Assembly (NCBI RefSeq): GCF_001643015.1 | Contig: NZ_CP015622.1 | Span: 75,358-139,357 of the forward strand | Origin: Corynebacterium crudilactis | Lineage (GTDB): Bacteria; Actinomycetota; Actinomycetes; Mycobacteriales; Mycobacteriaceae | Reading direction: 5' to 3' | DNA length: 64,000 nt | The notes under the pieces: model-generated | Told to the model about the DNA's origin: nothing | The model's database searches: none | The model's input: the letters and a program-made list of their open reading frames with translations, nothing else | Translations under genes and position numbers: made by a program | Shown here: positions 30,009-38,368 of the stretch, one piece after another | Layout: each line of letters opens with the position of its first letter | Position numbering within the stretch: the stretch's first letter is position 1

Positions 30009-32324
30009 TTAGATGTTCAACATGAGCTTGGTGCAGCTTTTGCCTCGGGACACACAGGTGAGGATTTTCGCCCCGGTCTCTTTCTCTCGTTCACTGAGCA
30101 AATGATCTCGGTGATCTATATCACCCGAAAGTACTCCAACTTCACAGGTTCCGCAGAGACCTTCCCGACAATCGGCATAAACATCGTGGCCAGAGCTCTC
30201 AAGAGCTTCCAACAAGGTGGTGTTTGCCGCCACAGTTAGAGTTTCTCCCGTGGAGTTAATCTCTACAGTGAATTCCTCATTTGCGCTGGTATCCAGTGCG
30301 TTGAGAGCGGTGAAAGTTTCATGGCGGATCGAATCTTCTGGCCAGTTGGGGAGTTCTTTTAATAGTGCACTTGTTAACCGATCAGGGCCGCAAGCAAGAA
30401 GCTGTACGCCGTGGGCATGGCGCTCGCGGAACTCATCAATATTTAAACGTGTTCCTTCATCACTGATGTGCAACCTCGAATGATCGCCATGATCACGTTC
30501 AATGCGATTGAGATAAGCAAGAGTTTCACGGTTTTTGCCGCAATAGTGAAGCTCATAGGTAATGCCTCGTTTTTTGGCGTCATCAGCCATCGCGAGCATC
30601 GGTGTAATTCCCACGCCACCTGCAATGAGAATGAGATGGGACGCCTCTTTATTCACATGGAAATTATTGCGGGGTCCTCTGACACTGAGTGTGGTTCCTT
30701 CCTGGGCATTTTCATGAATCCACCGGGATCCGCCGCGACCATTGTGTTCTAGGGCGACTGCAATTTCCCATGCTTGTGGATCATTTCCACACAGGGAATA
30801 GTGGCGGTTTACTCCTCCTGCTTCAACTTCAATATGTGCTCCGGGATGCCAATTGGGAAGTGGGCTGCCATCTGTCGTTTCTAGAACTAAACGGCGGATG
30901 CCTGGAATGGAATCGTCAGCTGTTGCGATGCGGAGCTGTCGAGTGCGAAGTTCTCGGCTTGGTCCATTGAAAACCATCTCTGGAAAATCTGCAGGAGGGG
31001 ATTGCACTGCGGTGGGATCCCACTCCACAAGAAGTTGATTGGGGCCACGGAAGGAGGTGTTGGCCACAAAGGTAAATTCTTGGTCAGCAAGAGTGAGATC
31101 AGGGAACCGAGAGGTCAGTTCTTGCAAGATAACTTGCAGCTCTAAACGGGCAAGATTTTTGCCCAGACATTGATGGCTGCCGTAACCAAAAGTGAGGTGT
31201 TGCGCAGAATTATCTCGGTACAGATCGATGATGTCTGGGTCTGGGAAAACCTCTGGGTCGCGGTTGGCTGCTGCAGAAACCATGAGCAATTTAGCCCCCT
31301 TTGGCAAGTGCACTCCGGCTAAGTCAGTTTCAGTGGTTGTTACTCGGCGCCATGCTGCAACACCACCTGAAAGTCGAAGACATTCCTCGATGGCGTTGGG
31401 AATAAGCTCCGGGTGCGCTCCAAGTTTTTGCCAGAGGCCAGGAGTTTCCAGGATGAGTTTTACTGCATTTGCTCCAGAATGTGCGGTTGTTTCATGGGCT
31501 GCAACGATTCCCGCCATCATCATGGAATGAAGGTAGGAATCTGTGACTATTTCTGGCATTTCTTTTTGCATCCGGATAGAAAATGGCATCCATCCTTCAG
31601 CATCTGGTGTGGTACGTAGCTCTTCTAAGATATCGCCTGCTAGCTGCCAAAACTTGCCAACAGATGAAGCAATTTCTGCTTGTTCTTCTTCGCTTGGGCG
31701 TCCCCATGTTGAGACAGTGTGCGCCACTGAATACTTATGCAACAGCTCCATGTCATGCTCAGGTACGCCGAGGAAATGGAATGCGACGGTCAACGGCACA
31801 TCATAAAGAAGCGCTCCGACGAGGTCGATGGTGCCGTCATGTTGAAATTTTTCAATGCGTTCTGCAACAAGTTTACGCACCATCACATCGTGGTGAGCAA
31901 GCTCTTTTGTATCGAAAGCGCCTGCTAGAGCTCGTCGGCGAGCAGTATGTTGAGGTTCATCTTCATTGACCAAGGTGCGATTCAAATTGAAATCGTGTGC
32001 TTTGAGAATCTCTTGAGCTTCTTGAGTAAGCGGTGTGATTTTTTCTAGTGCATTAGATGGAGAGAAGGTGACGTTATCGCGGAAGACTTCTTGCACATCG
32101 TCATAACGAGTGATTACCCAATACCCTAATTTTGCATCGAAGAAGATGGGCGCATTCTCGCGTGCCCACTTGAGTGCTTCTCCAGGATTGAGTTGGTATT
32201 CGATGCCAAATGGATCGAAGTTTTCTGCAGCTTGGGTGGCGCTAAAGCCAAATGGGCAAGTTCCTGTGGCTGGTGCAGAAACATCGTGCACTGTGCTGGG
32301 AATTGTTGAAAGATCGATAGTCAT
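30009..32324 (-). CDS. Self-sufficient cytochrome P450 (CYP116B-like P450-reductase-ferredoxin fusion)
   Basis: A 771-residue fusion. Residues about 1-430 are a P450: helix I GIVAAHETTAH, ExxR in EECLRLSGG, and the heme loop FGYGSHQCLG with the cysteine ligand. Residues about 445-680 are a phthalate-dioxygenase-type reductase with the flavin motif RHYSLCG and the NAD site LIAGGVGITPML. The last about 90 residues are a plant-type 2Fe-2S ferredoxin (CREGLCGTC, then LTCVSRG). It should hydroxylate or dealkylate a small substrate using NAD(P)H without partner proteins. The start at 32324 has GGAGG 5 nt upstream. It is close in size to P450RhF (CYP116B2). Confidence 0.93.
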   Translation of the reverse strand: MTIDLSTIPSTVHDVSAPATGTCPFGFSATQAAENFDPFGIEYQLNPGEALKWARENAPIFFDAKLGYWVITRYDDVQEVFRDNVTFSPSNALEKITPLTQEAQEILKAHDFNLNRTLVNEDEPQHTARRRALAGAFDTKELAHHDVMVRKLVAERIEKFQHDGTIDLVGALLYDVPLTVAFHFLGVPEHDMELLHKYSVAHTVSTWGRPSEEEQAEIASSVGKFWQLAGDILEELRTTPDAEGWMPFSIRMQKEMPEIVTDSYLHSMMMAGIVAAHETTAHSGANAVKLILETPGLWQKLGAHPELIPNAIEECLRLSGGVAAWRRVTTTETDLAGVHLPKGAKLLMVSAAANRDPEVFPDPDIIDLYRDNSAQHLTFGYGSHQCLGKNLARLELQVILQELTSRFPDLTLADQEFTFVANTSFRGPNQLLVEWDPTAVQSPPADFPEMVFNGPSRELRTRQLRIATADDSIPGIRRLVLETTDGSPLPNWHPGAHIEVEAGGVNRHYSLCGNDPQAWEIAVALEHNGRGGSRWIHENAQEGTTLSVRGPRNNFHVNKEASHLILIAGGVGITPMLAMADDAKKRGITYELHYCGKNRETLAYLNRIERDHGDHSRLHISDEGTRLNIDEFRERHAHGVQLLACGPDRLTSALLKELPNWPEDSIRHETFTALNALDTSANEEFTVEINSTGETLTVAANTTLLEALESSGHDVYADCREGLCGTCEVGVLSGDIDHRDHLLSEREKETGAKILTCVSRGKSCTKLMLNI

Positions 32325-32340
32325 GAAGGCCTCCAAGATC

Positions 32341-32372
32341 GTGTGATGCCAAACACGTTATCCACATCACAC
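32341..32372 (-). promoter_or_regulatory. Inverted repeat in the P450 leader
   Basis: GTGTGATG (32341-32348) is matched by CATCACAC (32365-32372) with 16 nt between. The repeat lies between the presumed promoter and the start codon. The halves look like GlxR/CRP half-sites (TGTGA / TCACA), but the spacing is 18 rather than 6 between those cores, so it may be a leader hairpin or another protein's site. Confidence 0.45.
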
Positions 32373-32378
32373 AATCTT

Positions 32379-32392
32379 GTCAATGGATTGAC
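32379..32392 (-). promoter_or_regulatory. Operator O1 of the P450 operon
   Basis: Perfect palindrome GTCAAT-GG-ATTGAC. On the minus strand it ends in TTGACA, which could be the -35 hexamer of the P450 promoter, with a TAACGT -10 candidate about 18 nt downstream. A protein bound here would block transcription. Confidence 0.65.
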
Positions 32393-32443
32393 TATTTAAA
32401 TCGTGAAATTTCCCCTTTTACCTAATTGGAACCATTATTAATA

Positions 32444-32457
32444 GTCAATAAATTGAC
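32444..32457 (-). promoter_or_regulatory. Operator O2 of the P450 operon
   Basis: Perfect palindrome GTCAAT-AA-ATTGAC, the same sequence as O1 except for the two central bases. The centres are 65 bp apart, about six helical turns, which would allow looping or cooperative binding. Confidence 0.65.
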
Positions 32458-32492
32458 AATAAAGTTTACTGCCGCAAGAAACCTTTAAAACC

Positions 32493-33659
32493 CTAAATCA
32501 CATACCCGCGCTTAATCTGGACACTGCGAATGGCAGCCGAGCCAAGTGCCAACGCTGCAAGCAAATAAAGCGGAAGGGAAGCGCCGACGTGCGGGAGGAG
32601 GGCGTCGAGAAGCACTGGGAGGCCGAACCCTAAATAGGTGAATACATAATAAATGCCGATGCCGGTGCCGCGGCGTTCGATGGGAGTATAGGTTTCGATG
32701 CCGAGGAGGCCTTCGCGCAGGCACAATCCATATGCTGTGCCGAGCAAGATGGAGCAGGTGACAAAGAGCCACACAGGTACGGATTCGCCGGCGAGGGCGG
32801 CGATCGTGTAGCCAGCTAAAGCGCAAATCGCGCCGACTATTCCGGTGCCGCGACCCCAGGCAAATTTGCGGCCTAAAAATTGTGCCGATAAGCCTGCGCT
32901 GAAGGCAATCGCGGCAGCAATTCCGGGCAGTAAAATAGCGTTGTCAAAGTTGGATGCAGTGCGCGCGGACAGCACCACCAGAGATGTTGTCACGCAACTA
33001 AACACCCACACCGCCATCGGCAAGGACACTGCCAGGGCTTTTCGCATGCTGCGTGTTTGTCCCACCACTCCAGCCGCAACTTTCGGTGTCGTCGGTGCGG
33101 GTCCGCTGCGCGCATCTCCATACAGCCAGCCTGCCACCACAGCCAGCAGCGACAGGGCCACGCTTAAGCCAAACGGCACAATGATGCTTGTCGACGCGAC
33201 CCCCAACGTACTTGCCACAATCGGGCCCATCATAAACCCAGCAGTCAAAATAATTCCTGCCAAGGTCACTCCATTAGCACCGCGCAATCTACCAGCCCAT
33301 GCAGTCCCGGCACTCACCACCAAACCCACACCAAGGCCAACGATGAAGCGACCAATGAGCAGTTGCTCAGCGCCATCGTGAAATGCCAAGAGCCAGAGAT
33401 TTCCCAATGCTGATAAGAGACCACCGGAAAGAACCACCATGCGAGCACCAAAGCGATCCGCCAGCATACCCCCAGCAAGCAGACTGGGGAGAAGACCTAG
33501 CGCATAAATACCAAATGCACCGTTGACCAGCACACTAGAGATATCTGTTTGTTCGCGGATCAGCACCAACACAGAGGCAAAATGATTAGCTGCCCAACCC
33601 GCAGTGAAAAGCAGGAGGGCAACACCCATGAACACACGGTCAGCGTTGCCTGATCTCAT
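32493..33659 (-). CDS. MFS transporter (exporter-like)
   Basis: A 388-residue, 12-helix MFS protein. The loop 2-3 motif is GGMLADRFGARMVV, followed by GRFIVGLGVGLVVSAGTAW in helix 4. The compact size and absence of sugar- or MHS-type signatures suggest an exporter or a small-molecule carrier of unknown substrate. It begins 11 nt after the repeat-protein gene and may belong to that operon. The cytochrome P450 gene is on the same strand, 168 bp further on, but has its own promoter. Confidence 0.8.
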   Translation of the reverse strand: MRSGNADRVFMGVALLLFTAGWAANHFASVLVLIREQTDISSVLVNGAFGIYALGLLPSLLAGGMLADRFGARMVVLSGGLLSALGNLWLLAFHDGAEQLLIGRFIVGLGVGLVVSAGTAWAGRLRGANGVTLAGIILTAGFMMGPIVASTLGVASTSIIVPFGLSVALSLLAVVAGWLYGDARSGPAPTTPKVAAGVVGQTRSMRKALAVSLPMAVWVFSCVTTSLVVLSARTASNFDNAILLPGIAAAIAFSAGLSAQFLGRKFAWGRGTGIVGAICALAGYTIAALAGESVPVWLFVTCSILLGTAYGLCLREGLLGIETYTPIERRGTGIGIYYVFTYLGFGLPVLLDALLPHVGASLPLYLLAALALGSAAIRSVQIKRGYVI

Positions 33660-33670
33660 GGGTGCCCACT

Positions 33671-36448
33671 CTAGTCCATCAAGTGGTCCAATTCTTCTGC
33701 TTTTTTAGACCAATATTGAGCCTTCACCGAATCGCCGAAATCTTCATAAATAGAGGCGAGGGCATTGGCATAGAAAAGTGCCTGAGCAGTAGGAATACCT
33801 GGAACTTCGAAGGCCTTCTCCAACATTTCTGCACCACGTTCTGGTGAACCCAGCTGGAAAGCATACTGTGCACCCTGCTCTAATTGGGCAGCAGCATTGG
33901 AAGCATCGTCATTGTCTTGAGCAAGACTGGAGGCTTCTGTACATCCGGCGAGACAATCCTCAAGGCGCTCGAATGTGAAATAGGCACGATTTAAGGACTC
34001 TTGCACATACAATTTTTGCCCAGTGGTTTGTGCTAAGTCTTTAGATTTGCCCAAGGTTTCCAAGGCTTCGGTCAAACCGAGATCTGCCTGAATAATGGCG
34101 ATGCTATCGAGTAGTTTCAACTCGGCTTGATGCTGGTCATCCAATTTTTGTGCCAAGTAGAGGGATTGGTTGAGCTCCTCCAACAGCTGCTCATGCATGT
34201 CTTGGTTGTACAAAATATCGGTGATCAAAGCCATGGCTTCAACTGCAAGGCTGTAGTTGCCTAAGCCTGCAGCTTTGTCACGTGCATTGATCAACACAGA
34301 ACTTGCTGCTTGTGGATCATGGATCGCAATGGTGGCACCCAACGGCAGCAGCGCTTCTAGTTCAAGTTGAGTTAGCTCTTGCTGTTGTTCAAACTTTGGC
34401 AGCAGCAATTTCTCCAACAATTCGCGTGCCTCAATTGGTTGAATATGAGAGAGATGAATGCCCAATTTTAGTTCTTCCGTGCGGCTTGGCAATCCGACAG
34501 CATGGAGTTCTCCAACTGCCAGCCTGGCCATTTCCACAGCGCGTTCTTGGTAATTAAGCAGCGCGTAGAGATCGCTAAAAGTACTGGCAGCACGAGCAGT
34601 TGATTCACGCATGCCAGCACTAATGAGGAATCCCAATACTTCATCGAGGATCCCTTGACCATTGGCAGTGTCTTGGAAAACAGCGTGCTGACCAAAAACA
34701 GTATCCAGGCCAACGCGCTGGACAGTATTACACTGTGCGCGAAGGTCCTCGTAGCGCTCCACATCCAATTTTTCAGGAGTAAGCGCTAGCGTTGCAATGA
34801 ATTCAAAGAGCTGTGCTTGGAAATTGGCCCGCGCAAAATCAGCGTGGGCACGAGTTTCTTCAAAAATCCTTCGCGCAATGGCCTGAGCTTGCTCTTTTGC
34901 CCCTTCTTCCACACTGATCAGGATGCTATCCAGAGCCATTTGGCTGAGCAGCACCCAGGATTTTAGATCATCGTGCAACAGCTCAGCTTCGGTAAGAAAT
35001 GCAGGAGCATCTGGGTTTTTCAGCTCATCGGTGCTTTGCGCGGCAAGGAAATCTGCCGCCTGGTAATCCTGTCGACGCAGTTCCGCGATCAACAGATCTC
35101 GGCCTTCGGTGGCCTTTCCTGGGTAATCAAGCAGACCCAGGGCATAGCCCACGCGGTCTGATTCTGGGAGCTCTGCAAGTTCTGCTGAAGTCAACAGGTA
35201 GCGCTGGGAATCAGAATATGCTCCCTGACCATTGCTGATAAAAAATCTTGCCAATTTTTCCGTGGCATTGTCCGGCTCAGTGGGTGTTGCCGTCTGGGCT
35301 TTCAGCAGCAAATTGGTGCCGCCGATATCCAATGGAATGTCCAAAGAAGCATGCGCCGTTGCCGCTTCAAAACGCTTGGCAAAATTATCGTTGCCATTGC
35401 GGGCGTCATATTCGCGTGCCAGGTTGCGCGCCAATTCCAGGCACCGCTCTTTAAGCTTGTCGACGCTTAAATCCTCATCATGGCCAAACACCGCGCCACT
35501 ACCCGCCACAATGAGATCCCCAAAACCTGCTCGCTGCGTGGAGCTCAACAGCGTATGAGCACCAAGATAGAACTGGAAATGGCCATGGGTTGCTAAAGGA
35601 TCATTGATCAACCGGTGCTGATAACGAGTGAACAAGCCTAAGCCTCGTGAGTGATTTCCCGTCACACCTAAAAATTCCAAATGGCGTCCAACTGCGTTCA
35701 GAGACTGGAACTCAGGATTGGCCTTCGCACTGGTTTCTTGTGCAAAGCGAGCGAAATCAGCATCACCATTTTTTAAGGCACGCAACATAAACGCAGCCAA
35801 AGCGGTTTCTGGCTCCATGACGCATCCGATAGGTCCGTAATTGATGATCTGATACACCAAGTTTTGGGCCTCTTCGAAATCATTTGTAACTAAAGCAAGC
35901 GCCACTTTTCCTGCAAGCTGGCAGGTGCGGCAGTCATGGAAGGGATCATCGTGGGGGGAGGCGTCGATAAGCTCTTGCAGCTCTAAAGCGCGCTCAACCG
36001 AGCCGTTCATGAGGGCGTCGTCGCGGCGCTCAATATCAATCGCGATGCGCGGGATACCTGCGCGCGTGAAATGCTCCGCCATTTGATCGAGCATGCCGTC
36101 GATCTGCTGCCTATTAAAAAGCACCGAACTGATGATCAAGTTCAGGGCATTTTTATACAGCCAAAACAGATCAGGATAAGAGTTATCGCCCTGACCGGGG
36201 AAACGCGCCGGATCGCGGTCATGCATGCCAACTGCCGCCGAGAAATGCGTGAGCATCGAGGTGTGATCTTCATTGATATTGCTCAGCGTCGCTAAAAACA
36301 GCCGCGCTCGATATTCAGTATCTTGATCTTCAGTTTCCTGCGCCACACTCAGTGCATGCAGAAATGCCTCCATCTGTTCATCGTTCATGGGCATTTCCGC
36401 TGCACGATCTAAAATGGCAGACGCCGACTGTTCAAAGGGATAATCCAT
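33671..36448 (-). CDS. Large TPR-like helical-repeat protein, partner of the Hsp90-like ATPase
   Basis: A 925-residue soluble acidic protein made almost entirely of amphipathic helices in a tetratricopeptide-like pattern, for example AQETEDQDTEYRARLFLATL near residue 34, YSLAVEAMALITDILYNQDM, LNQSLYLAQKLDDQHQAELK and ALETLGKSKDLAQTTGQKLY in the C-terminal third. A CxxC pair (DCRTCQLAG near residue 180) is notable. No enzymatic motif, signal peptide or HTH is visible. It starts 26 nt downstream of the Hsp90-like gene, so the two are almost certainly co-expressed. A co-chaperone or scaffold role is inferred from that pairing. Confidence 0.78.
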   Translation of the reverse strand: MDYPFEQSASAILDRAAEMPMNDEQMEAFLHALSVAQETEDQDTEYRARLFLATLSNINEDHTSMLTHFSAAVGMHDRDPARFPGQGDNSYPDLFWLYKNALNLIISSVLFNRQQIDGMLDQMAEHFTRAGIPRIAIDIERRDDALMNGSVERALELQELIDASPHDDPFHDCRTCQLAGKVALALVTNDFEEAQNLVYQIINYGPIGCVMEPETALAAFMLRALKNGDADFARFAQETSAKANPEFQSLNAVGRHLEFLGVTGNHSRGLGLFTRYQHRLINDPLATHGHFQFYLGAHTLLSSTQRAGFGDLIVAGSGAVFGHDEDLSVDKLKERCLELARNLAREYDARNGNDNFAKRFEAATAHASLDIPLDIGGTNLLLKAQTATPTEPDNATEKLARFFISNGQGAYSDSQRYLLTSAELAELPESDRVGYALGLLDYPGKATEGRDLLIAELRRQDYQAADFLAAQSTDELKNPDAPAFLTEAELLHDDLKSWVLLSQMALDSILISVEEGAKEQAQAIARRIFEETRAHADFARANFQAQLFEFIATLALTPEKLDVERYEDLRAQCNTVQRVGLDTVFGQHAVFQDTANGQGILDEVLGFLISAGMRESTARAASTFSDLYALLNYQERAVEMARLAVGELHAVGLPSRTEELKLGIHLSHIQPIEARELLEKLLLPKFEQQQELTQLELEALLPLGATIAIHDPQAASSVLINARDKAAGLGNYSLAVEAMALITDILYNQDMHEQLLEELNQSLYLAQKLDDQHQAELKLLDSIAIIQADLGLTEALETLGKSKDLAQTTGQKLYVQESLNRAYFTFERLEDCLAGCTEASSLAQDNDDASNAAAQLEQGAQYAFQLGSPERGAEMLEKAFEVPGIPTAQALFYANALASIYEDFGDSVKAQYWSKKAEELDHLMD

Positions 36449-36474
36449 GCATTTGAGAGTAGCGGAGGACTTCT

Positions 36475-38301
36475 TTAGATATCAGATGACAACGACAGCG
36501 ACACCAGATCTGCGAGAGAATCATTGAGCAATGCACGCTCCTTCGCACGCAGCGGACGCTTGCTGGACAGCAACGCCTGCACGTAGAGCAACCGGACTGT
36601 TCGGGAAACAACTGCCTGATCATTAGTGTTAGACAACTGCCTGACCAAAGCATTATTCCAATTCAGACACAACGCTGAAAGACCCTGCTCTGCAGGTATA
36701 TTGGTAGTCGGGCGGCTCAAAGAATTATCCACCGTGGCCAAAATATCAGCCCAACGATCCGTGGTGGCGCCTTGAGTTTCATTGCGATCACGCGATGCCT
36801 GCGCCTTGGAATCAATAATCACCACAGCTGGAACATCCGCAGGATCAAACACTCTGGTTGCGCCCTTGATATTGAATTCTTTCAACGACTCCGTAACTTC
36901 CGCATCAAGCGCACGAGATTTTTCAATATCGGCGAGCGGCGGCAATTCCATCACATCCATAGATTCCCGCAGGTCAGCAGTAGTAACACTCAACGGAGGG
37001 AAATGAACTGGAATGAGCCGGGCTAAATCGCTGTCATGAATATAGCCACCATTGATGATCAACACATCTTTGCGTGCAATGGCAGTGAGCTGCCTGAAAT
37101 CATCCAAACTGGTGGCCAGCTGCAATTCGATGTCCTCAGTCAAGGACAGTGTGGTGATTTCTCCAATCGTGATCCGGCCACGAGAAGTTTCCAAAGTAAG
37201 CAGACTCAGCATCGTTTCTGCCAAATCAGCATCTGAGAGGCAGAGCTCACGCAAGGCGAGATCATGAATAGCCGTAAATTCCCGCACGCGGTGCGGTTTA
37301 GTCATCGCGAGATTAAGCAGCCATGACTTAATGCGCTCACCAATGTGCTCCCTCGTGGCAGCAAATGCGGCATCATCCATCAATGCTTCACGCGAGGCAG
37401 TTGGTTCTAAATCTTGTGAGTTAATTTCACATTCCACGAAAAAAGCCCAGTTGGGCAGCACCAACGATGGCCCTTCAGACACCAACATCCGATTGACATA
37501 AATACTGTGTCGCCTCGACATATGCGGTGCCTGCGAATCGGGGAGCACATATGCCACACCTTCAATGCCAGTTCCAGTGAGATCAATAACATCGAAAGGA
37601 GTCTTGCCCAGCCGCGCGCGACCCGTGTTTAGTCGGTGTTGCTGATCTGTTTCCTTTGCAAACACCGGGGAAGTGGTGATGGTGGTGTTTTTGTCACCCT
37701 GCACAACAATAGGAATCGGCAGGTAACGGCCATAACTTTCCGCAATTGTGCAGACAGAATTTTCCATGAGCAAAGTACGCTCATCCGGCCGTGGAATCAG
37801 ATGCACCGTGGTGCCTACGGGGATGACATCCGTTGCGTCCGGACTCAATGTTTCTAATTTAAAAGTTCCATCCGCATGCCCAATCCACCGCACCGCCGGT
37901 GAGCCTTCCGCATGCGAGATCATGGTGATTTCATCCGCAACCATGAAACAGCTGAGCAGCCCGATACCAAACTGGCCCAGGCGACCTTCCCGCTGCAAAC
38001 CAAATTCATCGCGTTTCGACGTCCGACCCACCGTCGCCAGCAACTCCCGAGCTTCCTGCTCAGTCAGGCCCGTACCATTATCGATCAGCGAAAACGTGGA
38101 ACGCTCACCAGTAATAGGCCGGATACGGATGGTTGGCTCATAGCCTTCCTCGCCTTTTTCAGCACGTGTAGTGCACGCATCAACGGCATTTTGTAAAAGC
38201 TCGCGCACATATACCCGGGGACCCGAATAAATATGGCGGCTTAAAAGATCAACTACTCCGCCGAGGTCAACCTGGAAATTATCACGAGAAGAATCCTGCA
38301 T
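36475..38301 (-). CDS. Hsp90-like (GHKL) ATPase
   Basis: A 608-residue protein with the GHKL ATP site of Hsp90: the N box VRELLQNAVDAC (residues about 31-42), the G1 box DNGTGLT, and the lid region LGQFGIGLLSCFMVADE, which matches HtpG closely. A middle-domain-like region follows (YVNRMLVSEG, ILPNW-like stretch, SREALMDDAAF). The C-terminal dimerisation part is short and poorly conserved, and the whole is about as long as HtpG. It is not a canonical htpG; such genes are found in actinobacteria. The start at 38301 is chosen because earlier codons fall in the promoter shared with amn. Confidence 0.85.
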   Translation of the reverse strand: MQDSSRDNFQVDLGGVVDLLSRHIYSGPRVYVRELLQNAVDACTTRAEKGEEGYEPTIRIRPITGERSTFSLIDNGTGLTEQEARELLATVGRTSKRDEFGLQREGRLGQFGIGLLSCFMVADEITMISHAEGSPAVRWIGHADGTFKLETLSPDATDVIPVGTTVHLIPRPDERTLLMENSVCTIAESYGRYLPIPIVVQGDKNTTITTSPVFAKETDQQHRLNTGRARLGKTPFDVIDLTGTGIEGVAYVLPDSQAPHMSRRHSIYVNRMLVSEGPSLVLPNWAFFVECEINSQDLEPTASREALMDDAAFAATREHIGERIKSWLLNLAMTKPHRVREFTAIHDLALRELCLSDADLAETMLSLLTLETSRGRITIGEITTLSLTEDIELQLATSLDDFRQLTAIARKDVLIINGGYIHDSDLARLIPVHFPPLSVTTADLRESMDVMELPPLADIEKSRALDAEVTESLKEFNIKGATRVFDPADVPAVVIIDSKAQASRDRNETQGATTDRWADILATVDNSLSRPTTNIPAEQGLSALCLNWNNALVRQLSNTNDQAVVSRTVRLLYVQALLSSKRPLRAKERALLNDSLADLVSLSLSSDI

Positions 38302-38355
38302 ATGCCTATGAAAGCACAGTTTTCTATTCACAGGGCATCAGGGCTTGCGGAAAGA

Positions 38356-38361
38356 TAGTGT
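38356..38361 (+). promoter_or_regulatory. -10 box of amn (leaderless)
   Basis: TAGTGT is followed by 7 nt and the ATG at 38369; no ribosome-binding site at a proper distance from this ATG is visible. Confidence 0.45.
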
Positions 38362-38368
38362 GGTGCGC

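Noticed and set aside
32341-32372. A GlxR (CRP-type) binding site before the P450 gene
   Set aside because: The halves TGTGA and TCACA are present but separated far beyond the 6-nt spacer of the known consensus.
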